Source of the DNA: Oegoconia quadripuncta
Taxonomy: Eukaryota > Arthropoda > Insecta > Lepidoptera > Autostichidae
Direction of reading: 5' to 3'
Length of the DNA: 64,000 bases
Assembly: GCA_949316235.1 (NCBI GenBank)
Contig: OX438741.1
Coordinates: 16,617,124-16,681,123 of the forward strand
Below, in pieces: positions 23,061 through 34,929 of this stretch. Every line of letters begins with the position of its first letter. Position 1 is the first letter of the stretch. A program made the position numbers and the translations under genes. The notes under the pieces were generated by a model. It worked only from the letters and a program-made list of their open reading frames with translations. It did not search any database and was not told where the DNA came from.

Positions 23061-24796
23061 AGTAAAATGTGATAAAATAATAAATAATTCGCAATCACAT
23101 TACAAAAATAATAGCTAATACAGGTATCAGAAACCAACATATTAATGTGTTGTTTATTTTTTTATTTATTTATTTATCATTTATTGCACACAAGAAAAAA
23201 AGACATACAGATACAACATAATAGAGACGACACAACAGGTTCTGCTTATTTCTACAATGAAATTTCTTCCAGCAGACCTACGAAACCTTGTTTATTTTAT
23301 TTTTCATTTTTTTTATTTTATCATCTTGGGAAAACCAACAGCTGTTTCATAAATTATCCACAGACCGACCTGTAGCCTTTTGTATAACTACGGCACACAC
23401 ATAATATTTGATGTTTCTGTACTTGTGTTTTATTGTTGTAGTTGGATTCTGTAATATGGATGCAAATAAATGTTTATCTATCTATCTAAATGCGATTCTC
23501 TATCAACTTACTAAAAACGCTACAAAATGTTCAACTGTTTACAAAATTCATTGAGTGTTCATAAATTCACTGAACTCTAAAACCTTTGATCTCCTGAAGG
23601 AAGTCAAATATACTTGCACCGTCAATACCTCTAACACAGTAACCAGGGTTGTATCAAGGCATAATGCCGCCCCGACTAATAGATTCTTATTAGGCAACAA
23701 AATTTAAACTCAGTGTATTTCCTAAAATACTTAAGTTTTTGTCATGTTTCATAAAATTAATTTTAAATGCTATTTACATATTTTAACTTGTGTGCTTCTT
23801 TAGTAAAAGTACCCACTAACTACATACTTACTTAGCGTTTACGCCAATATGCGTGAATCTAGAAGAAGCGGACTGACTCTCTCGGGATTTAATTCGCGCG
23901 GCACGCGGTTTGTTCGTTGCTTGTGTTAACTTCCCAACCATGTTACTGGCACTCTTGTCCGCGGGGTCTTACGTTTCCTTGGGAAACTATATTTTAAGGG
24001 ACATAAACTGACCGAGGTGTGCGCATATCTGATGATGTGACGAGTTTGGTGGGTGCTGCATTCTCATTAGAGTGTGCGGCAGTACCAACAGTATCCTGAG
24101 GGTGGTGGGAGGCAAACAGGAGTGTCCTATTGCTAGTCACTGGACAGCGCTTGTAGTAGGTTAGAAGTTGACTTATTATTATTGTTGTGTATTTACACTA
24201 AGATATACTAAGACTTACTAACCTAATATGGAATTATCCGAAATAAAATATTTGATTGATTGATTATAGCGTGATCGTATATTTTATCGAATGATATAAA
24301 ATATTTTGATTTGAGATTGATTTGAATTCTGTCAGTTTCCTGTGCTTGCCTTTCAAAGTGACGGAATGATGTTTAAGGAGTCTAACAATGACATTCTCTG
24401 TCTATTAGGGTAGAGGCCGTGGGGCCGCGAGTATGAGGTGATCACAGGTCTGGTAGCTGCATGGACTAGCGAATTCAGGCGATTCAACGTGCAAACGCCA
24501 TAAGCCTTCTAGGCGTCAGAGCAATGACCTGGAACATGTGTCCAACTTTATACCGCTCTCCTGTCTCCGGCCCTGGCCTGTAATACGACCCGCCGGTGTC
24601 CATGTCAGGATGCGCACATCCGGCCGCCGGACGAGTATGAAAGAGCCTTTATGCTGAGCTGATGGCATGAGATGTTTTAATTTGACTTAATTCGGTTCTT
24701 GATTAAGGTGATGAGATAGGTACGTATTATAGACATACTCGGTTATATTCGGTATTCGAATTTGCAATATGACTGTCAAAAAATAATAAATGAATA
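23061..24796. other. No recognisable gene; two probable LINE tails
   Basis: 'gcaaataaatgtttatctat' at about 23463 and 'gaaataaaatatttgattga' at about 24239 look like LINE polyadenylation ends with simple tails. A GC-richer stretch at 24410-24640 has no recognised open frame. Confidence 0.4.
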
Positions 24797-25369
24797 AATA
24801 TCTTTAGACATACACACAGCGCCATCTAGTTCCACAGTAAGCAACTATAGGCTTGTGTTGTGGATACCAGATGGTTGATATACTACATAAATATTTGTTT
24901 TTGTAAATAAATACTAATTATAAATGAAAACATTCATAACTAGAGTACATCTTTGTATGAGTTACCTAACATTTAGATTTACGGAGCGAGGACGTGGGAG
25001 TACATGTTACCAAACATTTTAAATGATATTCCCAAGGAAATACATACAGATATATTTATAAATATAAAAAGATGTAAACAATCACTTAAAAAGTACTACA
25101 TGGGTGGTGCTGGTGATACTGTAACTTGTAATAGACAGTAAGTGGTAAGCGATGAGGCTCAGTGTGTTGCGTATAAACCTTGAATAGGTTTCTGTGGTGC
25201 ACTTTTGTATTGTGTTAAATTGTTTCATATATAATGAATAAATGGAAAAAAAAAAAAAAACATATGTCCGTATTCATCACACAAACATATGCCCCTAGCG
25301 GGATTCGAACCCGCAACCTTTTGGTATAGTGGTCAGAGTTGCTAACCACTACACCAAACAGGTCGTATT
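24797..25369 (-). mobile_element. SINE-A copy 4, split by a LINE insertion
   Basis: The 3' part is 24797-24956 ('agttccacagtaagcaacta') and the 5' part 25261-25369, with an intact B-box complement GGGATTCGAACCC near 25300 and 'caccaaacaggtc' at the head. Joined in order they match SINE-A1. The LINE piece between them ends in a poly(A) run. Confidence 0.8.
24957..25260 (+). pseudogene. 5'-truncated LINE inserted in SINE-A4
   Basis: An open frame from about 24980 to the stop at 25139-25141 includes 'ARTWEYMLPNILNDIPKEIH' and 'KKYYMGG', the usual C-terminal tail of a Jockey/CR1-like LINE protein. An untranslated end of about 120 bp with 'atgaataaatgg' leads into 14-15 A. The clean split of the host SINE and the poly(A) support retroposition. 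An ACAT duplication at the junctions is possible. Confidence 0.75.
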
Positions 25370-25374
25370 AAAGG

Positions 25375-25600
25375 TTATTTTTTCTTTAATACTTCCCAAA
25401 AAGTCCCCATCACTAAATGCTTTTAAAAATAACGTCAAAAAGCTCTCGGATTTTAACGCGGCTGGTGCTGTGTAGCTACTCTGGATGTATGATGTCTCTG
25501 TATTAAATCCTCTTTTTAATTATTTATATACATATTTATGTAAATGTATTACTAGCATGTAAGTATATATTTTAATTTTAATAAGGTATTTAGTTATGGG
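25375..25600 (+). pseudogene. LINE C-terminal remnant
   Basis: The frame from 25389 to a stop at about 25472 reads 'LPKKSPSLNAFKNNVKKLSD', the same kind of LINE C-terminal segment as at 24980. It is followed by AT-rich untranslated sequence. Nothing upstream is preserved. Confidence 0.55.
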
Positions 25601-25603
25601 TTT

Positions 25604-25930
25604 TTTTATGCACAACGGGTTGGTACTTGACCTCAATCACACCTGATGTTAAGTGAAGATGAGGTCGAAGGTGGAAACGTACTGACCCGAAAACCCCAAA
25701 ACATTTGGGGGTCTGGCTATCTTATCTCTGACAACCGGAATGCAACAATGCTATTAACATTGCTGCTTGGCGGCAGATTTAGATAAGATGGTGGTAGCTA
25801 GCCAGGCGGACATTTAAAATGCCCTACCACCAACCAAACCGAGTACTTAAAAACATGTTCCCCGCTGGGGATCGAACCCGCGAACTTTTGGTAGCAGTCA
25901 GAGTTTCTAACCACTACACCAAACAGATAG
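25604..25930 (-). mobile_element. SINE-B copy 3
   Basis: Full-length antisense copy with 'ttgctgcttggcggcagatt' and the B-box complement 'gatcgaacccgcg' near 25870. Its head ('ctaaccactacaccaaacag') resembles SINE-A rather than SINE-B, so this copy may be a SINE-A/SINE-B head chimera. Confidence 0.8.
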
Positions 25931-25937
25931 TAAAATA

Positions 25938-26138
25938 TAGTATCTAACTGATATTATAAATACGAAAGTTTGGATGTTAGTTTGTTTGTTGCCCAATCAC
26001 GGCGAAACGGATGTACGGATTTGGATAAAATTTGGTATATAGGTAGAACATACCCTGGATATTTTTTATCCGTATAAAGTGGGTAGTACCTCCGGGATAA
26101 ACAAATTTTGAAGGTGAAGACGCGGGCGGGAAACTAGT
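25938..26138 (+). mobile_element. Possible nonautonomous Helitron-like repeat
   Basis: It runs from 'attataaatacgaaagtttg' to 'gcgggcgggaaactagt', a pattern widely repeated in Lepidoptera. The CTAGT end preceded by a GC-rich stretch fits Helitron-like 3' ends. Only one copy lies in the window and no hairpin was confirmed. Confidence 0.4.
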
Positions 26139-26249
26139 TTAACAATAAATATAACATTTAAAATTAAATTTTCGATCAAACATACAACCACAAATCTATA
26201 TAAATAATCAAGATGTCTGCATCAAGCATGATACTTGTCCCCCTTAGTC

Positions 26250-26950
26250 TTTGAAACCACAATCACGAATTACTGAGATACATTCGGATAAAGATACATA
26301 CACACATAAATTGGAGGAAAGGCTCAGCTCTGTGGCGAACGCAGTCAAAAAAACTCGACAAATATCAGACTTAAATACTGCTAGATTAGTATATTTTAGT
26401 TATTTCCACAGCTTGATATCTTACGGTATCTTGCTGTGGGGAAATGTCGCGGATATAAATATAATCTTTGTTTCACCAATTTATCAATTGAGACCTGCAG
26501 TGTCACTTAGAGATAGGTTTAAAGTGTATAACATTCTAACCTTTTCGTCACAATACATTTTTGAAAATGTAATAAATGTCAAAAAAAATATAGCACATTT
26601 AGGAAAAATAGTGATAAATATGATGTAATTTTTCAGTAAAATTTAAAGATACTATAAAACAGAAACTTATTAACAAAACATATTATACAATATCAGACTA
26701 TTTAGATGATAATCATCCCTGGATATAATCAGGTCATTCGCATGCCAAGCTATTTCACAATTAATAATGAAATATATAAACCTTTATGTAAAATCAAAGC
26801 CTGATTTTAAAAGAGCAACCATTAGAGTTTCTTGTTTGTTCTTCTCAGCGGAAAATTGCATTTTGAACAAGCAATATATTAAAAAATGTAAAATTGACTA
26901 TTTTAAGTGTACTCTGTGTACCTACAGAATAAAGCATTTTTGACTTTGAC
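26250..26950 (+). pseudogene. Jockey-like LINE, C-terminal part of the RT protein with 3' UTR
   Basis: The open frame 26251-26628 carries the region just after the polymerase palm: 'VKKTRQISDLNTARLVYFSY' and 'FHSLISYGILLWGN', then 'RDRFKVYNILTFSSQYIFEN'. A short stretch between 'INIIFV' and 'LRPAVSL' seems deleted or replaced. The 3' UTR ends in AATAAAGCATTTTTGACTTTGACT, matching 1-185 and 31500-31676. It is 5'-truncated and inactive. Confidence 0.75.
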
Positions 26951-28059
26951 TAGACTGAAAATACACTACGTCAAACTCATAACATACGTCGTTCCTCATC
27001 GGGGGTTAAAAAGAAAAAATCTCGCGAGTTACTTTCATTTTATTCCTCAGCCACAGTTCGATGATAAAATAGTGGTGATTAATATAATTAATAGCAATAG
27101 CAATGGAAACTAATGCTCCTTCATTTATTTACAAGCTTTACGTCCTGCCGATGTATTACGTATGCTAATGTATGTGAATAGAAATTGCCTTTAGCTTGAC
27201 TTTTAACATACCCTCATTCTCATCATCATATCACCCACAGGACGTCTACTGCTGAACATAGCCCTCCGGACCTATTCAGGCTTGCAACTCGATAATTATA
27301 GGAATATAGGAATTGAATTGAATTAATGGGAATATAGAAAGTATAGGAATTGTAGGTGTCTTTCGCCAATTATTATTATTTCAAAATTTCTTTCTCTCCT
27401 AAGTTTTGTTCATATTATGCTTGCTTGCATGCTTGTAGCCAATAGTATTGTAGTGTGCAACAACTTCTGACGTGATGCCATCAGCTTCCGGCGACTATCA
27501 AGTAAATTCTCCAGCCTTCGACAAAATCTTCGATGTACCATGATAATATGCCGTGTCTCAAAATGTTATTCAAAATTATTATATATTTTTGAAAAAAAAA
27601 ACATTTAATGCTCAGCTCTGCCTATATAAGGCAGTACTGGCAGGGTTGCCATCCAATGTGGGGACCTAGGACGAGTAGATAATAAATGAAACTCACAACT
27701 CAATGTCACGCGTATGTAATGCTCCCAAATTAATAGTGCATGGACTTACTCGTATATACTAAACATACAATACAATACAAATGCTCTTTATTGCGTAAAA
27801 TAATTTACAATAATTTTTGATACATATTAGCCAGTTAAATTAAGAAGGATATAGGTGCGTCATACAGATACTACAACTTCTGACGTGTTGTGCGTTCTGT
27901 TATCAGTGAATGTACGAGGTGGAGACTGAAAAACAGCTATTTTGCTGAGGCTCCAACCCATTTGTCCACTAAGTTAGAAAATTTTACTATAATTAATGAT
28001 CATGTGGTATAATTTTTTTAAGTGGATGAATAAATATCTTTTTATTTTAATTATTTATT
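26951..28059. other. No gene; small RTE scraps
   Basis: An RTE 3' scrap ('caggacgtctactgctgaac') lies at about 27238-27265. There is a GAATTG/AATATAGGAAT local repeat near 27300-27350. Otherwise nothing was recognised. Confidence 0.45.
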
Positions 28060-28690
28060 ATTATTAATTTCCCGCGATCATTATCAAGTCGTCTGTCCAC
28101 CTTGTGAGTGGACGTCGTACGTTGCGCTTCCTTTTTGACAGACAGCTAACGGCTTCATGATGGAAGGGTGAAAGACGTTCTTTCTTTAATTGTATGTAAT
28201 GGTTTGTACTCTAAGTTTCTGTGAAGCATTTGAATTTTGCCGTATAAGCGAGGGGTCATAAGATAAAGCTGTCGCTTACCCTTATGGGTGTCATGGATTT
28301 CCAGATCTGTTGGAAGCGGCTTGCATCCAGCGATTTCCCGCGACATTTGTCAGGGTGTCTGTCCACCTTGTGAGTGGGCGTGCAACGCTGCGCTTGTCTC
28401 CATCATCAGCTCATCGAGCTATGTGCCCTGCCCACTGCCACTAATCCGCTCGGCTATGTCAGTGACCTTCGTTCGTCTACATAATTCTTCATTCCTGATT
28501 CGATCACGTACTGAAACGCCGAGCATCGTCCTCTCCACAGCTCTCCAACATATATGTGTACACTTTTGCCCGGACTTATCACAGTAATGCGTTGTCCGAT
28601 TTGAGTGCAGTTTTTTAATATGAAAGATTAACGAGGAGGAGGATGAAAATCTATTAAGCCGTTTTTTGGTGTACTTCAATGATATCATAG
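28060..28690 (-). pseudogene. RTE-clade LINE C-terminal fragments
   Basis: The minus strand at about 28420-28600 reads 'RAVERTMLGVSVRDRIRNEE' and 'RRTKVTDIAERISG', the conserved C-terminal segment of lepidopteran RTE proteins. The tail continues near 28290-28400 ('ctcacaaggtggacagacac'). A deletion separates the two parts, and a second short piece of the same tail lies at 28080-28130. Confidence 0.75.
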
Positions 28691-28696
28691 TCTGTT

Positions 28697-28816
28697 GAGA
28701 GTTTTCAATTTTTTTTTAAATTTAAGATTAAACCGAACGAGTTTACAAGAAATATACGCAATATTTCTTGTAAACTAGTTCGGTTTAATCTTAAATAAAA
28801 AAAATAGAAAACTCTC
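28697..28816. repeat. Long palindrome, ~56-59-bp arms
   Basis: The left arm 28697-28755 and right arm 28761-28816 are reverse complements with a few mismatches and a small indel, around ACGCA. It sits exactly between a minus-strand RTE fragment (28060-28690) and a plus-strand one (28853-29075). Confidence 0.9.
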
Positions 28817-28852
28817 GACTAGAATTGCTGATGTAGGAAGAAAAACAACCAT

Positions 28853-29075
28853 GCTTAAATGAGACTGAGCAGGCCACGGTAACCGCATGCCACCAGGGAA
28901 ATGGGCACATACCATCACGAGCTGGATGCCTGAGGACAGGAGGCGTCGTCGGAGTCGGCCGCGATAGCGTTGGAGAGACGATCTCATTGCGTTTCAAGAA
29001 GGATGGTGGGAAACCGTTAAGGATAGAAATGTGTGGAAGGGTTTAGGGGAGGTCTTTGCCTAGCAGTGGGCGAAG
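28853..29075 (+). pseudogene. RTE-like LINE C-terminal fragment
   Basis: The frame includes 'RMPPGKWAHTITSWMPEDRR' and 'RWRDDLIAFQEGWWETVKDR', then the 3' signature 'gaggtctttgcctagcagtg'. Several in-frame stops show decay. It is in opposite orientation to the RTE piece left of the palindrome. Confidence 0.7.
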
Positions 29076-29644
29076 ATTCTTGGCCATGTTTGATGGAAAT
29101 CGGTTAAGGCATTTCGAAGATATTTAGTTTCAAACTTTATATGTCATGTCTATCTGGATGATATGATACTTTGTTCGATAAATGTTTCAGTAAGTTTTCA
29201 AAATTTCTACAGTTTTAATTTCAGAGAATACCCATTCCTATCGCAATAATGCTAATAGCAATTGACACGTAATAACGCCCTTGATCGCAAGAAATTCGAG
29301 TAGGTACAAGCAAACACAACTGCTAGAACACATAGACTGATATTAACGATGTTTTGATTTGTCATAACGAGCGGTTACACAGATATTTTCCAGATAATTC
29401 AAGGTTCTTGAACGTGTAAACTGTGTCTACGCAAGAGGACGTCTCGCCAAGATCGATTGCTGAGGTAATTTCTCATACACAGAAGTATAGGGGATTACGA
29501 AAAAAAAACAAATTAATACAATTGTGTCAGATGATATCAATCACATGGACTGTAACAAGTTTTCATGAAAACTACACGAAGAAAATGATATAAAAGGATA
29601 ATAATGATAATAACAACGATAATATCCATAAGTTCACACAAATG
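29076..29644. other. No recognisable gene
   Basis: 29090-29165 resembles 1785-1850 ('catgttt.gatg.aaatcg.ttaag' then 'tatctgga'), so it is likely a dispersed repeat. The remainder is anonymous. Confidence 0.4.
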
Positions 29645-29790
29645 TCCACCTGGCGAGCTACCACCATCTTATCTAAAGTCTACCGCCGAACAGCAATGTT
29701 AATAGCATTGTTGTGTTCCGGTTGTCAGAGATAAGTGATCAGGTGTGATTGAGGTCAAGTGCCGGCCCGCTGTGCGTAAAAAAAAAAGTT
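29645..29790 (+). mobile_element. SINE-B copy 4, truncated
   Basis: It starts inside the body ('cctggcgagctaccaccatc'), has 'caatgttaatagcattgttg', skips the 'ccccaaatgtgttgggg' block and ends 'gtgcgtaaaaaaaaaa'. Confidence 0.75.
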
Positions 29791-30289
29791 AGCCATCGCG
29801 ATACAATCAGCTGGCGACGAGACTAGTCGACGTCTCTCTTACTTTGCTCAAGAAATAAGTATTTCCATCCAGCGAGTTAATCATCATCTTGATTGATTTA
29901 ATCATCTTGATTCAAGCATCTTGGACACACCTAAATTAAGTGACACAAGGTAACTCGATCTTCTAGTTCTTCGTGACGTGTTCAGTTATATTTTATTCGC
30001 CCAGAATTCAGCCACGCAATGGTCCTCATTGTCACAGGTGGATGGCCACAGTGGGCAGAAGAGCATATACGCCATATGTGATGGGGTGCCACAATCTCAA
30101 TGACTTTATGACTAGTCAATGTGTAAACTTCAAACTTCAAGCATTTATTTCAACGTAAGATACATGATATCATTTGTTGAATGTCAATTTAAATCTACTG
30201 GAAATAAAAAAGGTTTATTGCATTTATCTGCTCAGTCCGTAAGTACAAGCTACTACCGCTTCGCTTTTTTTTTTTAAATATTTCGGACA
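29791..30289. other. No recognisable gene
   Basis: The short open frame at 29973-30158 has no recognised domain. Confidence 0.4.
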
Positions 30290-30492
30290 CTTACACCAAT
30301 CATCTAGTCCCAAACTAAGCGAAGCTTATACTATGGATACTAGATAACGGATAAACATATATAAATATTTATATAAACATCCATGACTCGGGAATACACG
30401 TTCGTATTCATCACACAAACATTTACCCCTCGCGGGATTCGAACCCGTAAACGTTGGTATCGCTAACTATCCACTACACCAATCGGTCGTCT
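30290..30492 (-). mobile_element. SINE-C copy 2
   Basis: The B-box complement GGGATTCGAACCC lies near 30436. The body is shared with 3155-3345 ('tagtcccaaactaagc.aagctt'). The head on the minus strand begins 'gaccgattggtgtagtgga'. Confidence 0.75.
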
Positions 30493-31264
30493 TTACGTTA
30501 GTAGTTTTAGCTTTTGAGTTACACTTATTATTGATTGGATATAAATAAACAACAATATGTCTATTCTATTACAACGGTGATAATTATTAAATTAAATGTA
30601 TTTAGTAGAAGATTACCTATTCCCCCATCTTATCATAAATCAAAGAATCAAAACTTCAAGGGCTAACAGAAACAGAGAGAACTACTTTGAATTCGCCTAA
30701 AAATAAACTCCCGTGATTGGTTAATCTATCACGTCACCTGCGACCCACGCTATTCGCTTCGGAATTCGAACACCATCCAATCTCAACACCGGACCGAAGC
30801 ATTATCTTGTCATTGTAAAATGCGTATACACGGCCGTTATTTTCTTTGAAAAAACGAAATGTCCACACAAATTGCTCGGTTCATAAATCCGTGGCACATC
30901 GACCGTGAAAGAATGCGCATTAAAAACGTGTAAAGCTAGTGAAAAATAACAATTCTCATAGGTAAAAGAGGGTAAATGTAGACTAATCGTGTGTTATTTA
31001 TTGTCCGTATACCTGTTATTATTTTGTGCCAATTCTTAAATACTAGTGCAGTCTGCGATACGACTCTAATTTTATGTAATATTGAATACACAAAGTCACT
31101 AAGTCATTCAAGGGGAAATTTTTTTTTTTTTTTTTTTTTTTATTTATTTAGGACTAACAAACAGTATTACAATAACTGTTACTTAAAGACTAATTTACAA
31201 ACTAATATGGTTAATTGTAATACCAGCACCATTAGCCACAGATTACTAAAAAAATACATAATAT
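30493..31264. other. No recognisable gene
   Basis: A T-run of about 22 lies at 31119-31140. The rest is anonymous. Confidence 0.4.
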
Positions 31265-31676
31265 TCAGCTACGGAGGTATGAGAATGAACGAATTAATTT
31301 TGGTGTATTTTGTAATGAAATGTTTTATAATAAGGTTCCAGTGGACATTCAAAATTTACCTTTAAATAAGTTCAAAACCATCATAAAACAGACATTATTT
31401 ACCAAAGGCTATTATAAAATTTCTGACTATCTGGATGATAAGCAACCATGGACATAGACCGCTCGGCGATATTCAGCCTAATTATACAATATAATATAAT
31501 TGTAACCCGAACTTATTTAAAAGAGCAACCCTTGAGTTTCTTGCTCGTTCTTCTCTGGGGAATCTGCTTTGCGAATGGGCAATAATGTCAATAATTTTAA
31601 TATTAAGATAAAAAATGTGACGCTTTCAAGTGATAATCTTTATCCTACGAAATAAATATTTTTTGACTTTGACTTT
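31265..31676 (+). pseudogene. Jockey-like LINE 3' end
   Basis: One frame reads 'FGVFCNEMFYNKVPVDIQNL' and then 'YYKISDYLDDKQPWT' to a stop near 31456. The UTR has 'gagtttcttgctcgttcttc' and ends AAATAAATATTTTTTGACTTTGACTT. It is the same family as 26250-26950. Confidence 0.7.
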
Positions 31677-32056
31677 GAATACAAATACAAAATGTTTATC
31701 TAATTGCTCTCATAAAAAAAGCACAACAATTAAAAACAAATAAAAGTATAATTTTTACCCGACAAGTCCAAAAAGGAAGGTTATGTTTTTCGAGAGACAC
31801 ATTTTTTTTTCAGATAAATCTTCGTACGTTATTGATTTATTGTTTTTTTTTTAGAATAAGAATAGTATATTATGAACGCCACAACACGATACAAAAACAA
31901 AGAAGTAGTAAATTATAGCTTAAATTGTAATACAATTATGAAGAAGATCCCGACAATGCTGTCACGTGTTGCGGCGTGCACAAATGGGTTAGCACTCAGC
32001 TCATGCTGCGATGAATCACAGCGCTGGTTTTCAGTATTTTTCTTAATCCACTAAGT
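31677..32056. other. No recognisable gene
   Basis: AT-rich. The short frame at 31872-32054 has no domain signal. Confidence 0.4.
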
Positions 32057-32813
32057 CATCATCGTCTCAGCCCGTAAACATCCCACTATAGGCCTTCCCT
32101 CGTATAATGAGGAAGTATGGGCCATAGTCCACCACATTGCTGGTTGGGGACTTCACATGCCTTAGAATGTTTATTCCTCAGGTACATTAGTAATATTAAG
32201 TCTTTACATATGAAATTGACGTTCTGTATGAAGAATTTCATTAACACTGTTTTTCCATACAAACATTTTTGTTTTTTTTTTTTTGGGAACGGCAAATCTA
32301 AATTTAGCTAAACTTTGTGTGTATTATCGCATAACATTAAGTTAAGTATAGGCCGCGTTAATTTTTAAAAGTAACCGCTTTATAAAAGTTTCAGCGAATC
32401 TAAGAAATGATTATGGGAAGCACATGAAAAGAGCTCTGTTCAAATTTTTTTTATCATGTGATTTAGCTCAGAAATTACAAAATATTTCATGTGAAACCTT
32501 GAAATAATATTCCATTTTCCAAATAAAAAACAAATTTGGATATGGCTTTGAAAATCGCAGGAATTGGTACATAATTGATAAACGAAGAAAAAAAACTCCA
32601 ATTTCATAGGTAAAGACCCAATATATTAATTATGTGCCACAGGTATGCAGATTTGCTCACGATGTTTTCCTTCACCGTTTAAATGCAGTCGGATAAATGC
32701 ACATAAGTAATTAAATTAAATTTAAAAACTCATTGGTACATGGCCTACCTGGGAATCGAACCCGGACCTTCCAAATTGGGAGACCGCGTCTTAACCGCTG
32801 AGCCACCGACGCT
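32057..32813 (-). mobile_element. SINE-D copy 2, split by MITE M2
   Basis: The 3' part 32057-32179 ('cgtaaacatcccactatagg') and 5' part 32641-32813 ('gggagaccgcgtcttaaccg', 'gagccaccgacgct') together reproduce copy 1 at 19545-19846. The break carries the MITE between AGGTA direct repeats. Confidence 0.85.
32185..32640. mobile_element. MITE family M, copy 2
   Basis: A 456-bp element flanked by AGGTA at 32180-32184 and 32641-32645. Its ends are imperfect inverted repeats ('agtctttacatatgaaattg' left, 'ccaatttcataggtaaagac' right). Because it interrupts a recognisable SINE, its borders are better fixed than those of M1. Confidence 0.85.
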
Positions 32814-34034
32814 ATTTATCTACGAAGTATCATTGTGTAATCTCCAAGGACCTCACATTTTTTCAGTTTTATTTAAGTAGCTCTCAGAATAATCAATATC
32901 GGTCTTAGCACCTGTTACCTCCCAGAGGTAAGGCCGCAACACTCTCGACATAGAGGTCACAGGTGCTCCTCATAAGTAATTTCACTGTCTTTGTTTTTGG
33001 TTACATCACTATAGAAAAGTGTTTGTAAAATGTATAAAATTAGTGTTTCCGTGCTTTGATAATAAAAAACTTCTATTTTTTATTTGTATTATTTATTGCA
33101 TCTTACTTCTGCACTAGCAATCTGAAATTAATTTATTTAGATCTTCAGTACTTTTTCATGAATTCAAACCATTATCCTAACATATTTTTAAGTACCATGT
33201 TAGTTTGTTATAATAGTAACAACTGTTGGTGTACTAAAGGATTGTTGTATTGTGTTGTGTTATTTTTTTTTCGTTTTATTCTCTCCTCTCGGAGAAGGCA
33301 AAGGGATCTAAGCCCATACAGCCATGCCTTATTTCTCTTATTTCTTCAGTTTATAAGTCTCAGTCAAAACAAGTAATTCGTCTTATACTTGGCGTATACA
33401 GAGTCTAGTCACGGTCAGGTCATTCTTCAGTAAAGTGGCAGAATGCTTTACAAAAGATTTTGGCGGCTTCTTGTTGGGAACCCGAAAGCTCCGTTACGCA
33501 CTTTAATTTAGATTTCACCACGTGAACAACTAACTTTTGCTGCACAATCCTGCCATTATTAAGCGTCAAAAGTCAGAATGCACAAATTATAAGAATTATA
33601 AAGAAAATTGCAACTTCACTCGTCGAGATCCCGCCACAAAGCCGTATTGTATTTTCTACTGTCATTGCTGAAACTACGGTATTTTTCCTAATATTTGATA
33701 CAGATTGTGCAGCTCCAAACGCTCACCAATACGCATCCTATAAAATATTGACAGGTAAGTGATCTTATAACGATGTTGGAATAGAATAGAATAGAGCAGA
33801 GCAGAGCAGAGCAGAACAGAATAGAATAGAATAGAAATGATTTATTTGGCTACTTTAAAACAATAAAACATTTATGCACAAACAAGACATAGGCAACGCA
33901 AACAGGGATGAAAAGGAAAAAAAATCCTCATGACTGCAATTTAGCATCCATCGTCGTTTTAGAAAGACCAGGGTATATCTATTTGGTATTTGGCAGAACA
34001 ATCCCAACGTATTATTCCATGCACGAACGAATCT
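32814..34034. other. No gene; repeat G copy 2 and a pentanucleotide repeat
   Basis: Repeat G copy 2 lies at 33566-33618 ('gtcagaatgcacaaattata'). An AGAGC/AGAAT pentanucleotide array lies at about 33779-33834. The open frame at 33056-33376 is AT-rich and has no recognisable domain. Confidence 0.5.
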
Positions 34035-34904
34035 AAGGCCCGTATTAATAAACCATTCTCAAGATTGAGAACAGTCTTGTGATCGGTCTCAAGTAAACGT
34101 GTTGATTAATAAACCTAACTTGGGACCTGAAACGCGCATGATTACGCACATGAAACGCACATACATACATATTGTAGTTGTAGAGCCACGCTGCAAGCTA
34201 TTAGCTTGCAGCATGAATGGGCCGGCTCGACCGGGGAAGTACCACCCTCTCGCAGAAGACCGACGTCTGAGTAGTGGCATTTTGCCACTGCGCTTCGTCC
34301 GGTGAGCGAGGGCGCCGGAGGCCCACCTTCCAGTCTCTCTCCAGAATGGTAGCGGTATTTAAAGAGTTAGTACCCCAGGAGAGTACCAGCGCTATTAGTG
34401 CTGGAGAATCCCTCATCGCTCAGGCTGCCCTACTTATTCTGGGGTGGACACCTTCCTCAAAGGCCGGCAACGCATCTGTGACCCTTTTGGTGTTGGTTGG
34501 TGGTTGTTGGTGTCCATGGGCGGTGGTGATTGCTTTCCATCAGGTGACCCGCATGATCGTTTGCCGCCCTCTCATATAAAAAAAAAAAAACATGAATACT
34601 CAAGCAGTACTCACTTGAGAGCTGCGCCGAGTTTCAAGTATTAATAAACAAAACTCAAGGGCTATCATTCATTCGCCGCTGAGGCGAATACTTGAGAAGT
34701 GATCTCAGCTGAGTAGACCTCAAGATTGGTTTATAATAAATAGCACGGAGCTTGAGATAGCGTCAACTGCTTAAGACGCATCTCGGGTGAGATCGTGACT
34801 CGGTGTAAACACAATTTTTTTTTGATGTTGATTTAATATGCATCAGATTCTCAAATTCTCAATCTTAAGAACGGTATAAACCGTATTAATAATAATATGG
34901 GCCT
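34035..34904. mobile_element. MITE family N, copy 2 (carries a nested SINE-E)
   Basis: The left end is GGCCCGTATTAATAAA (from about 34037) and the right end AATAATATGGGCC (to about 34902), with TAA on both sides as a possible 3-bp target duplication. Internal 'ctcaagattgag' and 'ctcaatcttaag' segments match the 886-1031 copy. SINE-E fills 34160-34591. A TWA-type duplication would suit PIF/Harbinger, but this is an inference. Confidence 0.65.
34160..34591 (+). mobile_element. SINE-E copy 2, nested in MITE N2
   Basis: It is longer than copy 1 and ends 'tgccgccctctcatat' plus 12 A. It includes 'caagctattagcttg', a small hairpin near the 5' end. The frames on both strands here overlap the same repeat and are not genes. 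Confidence 0.75.
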
Positions 34905-34929
34905 AAGTTTGATATAGGTATATATAATT

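Noticed and set aside
33056..33376. 106-codon hydrophobic frame
   Set aside because: AT-rich sequence gives Phe/Leu/Tyr-rich translation by chance; no domain, promoter or splice evidence.
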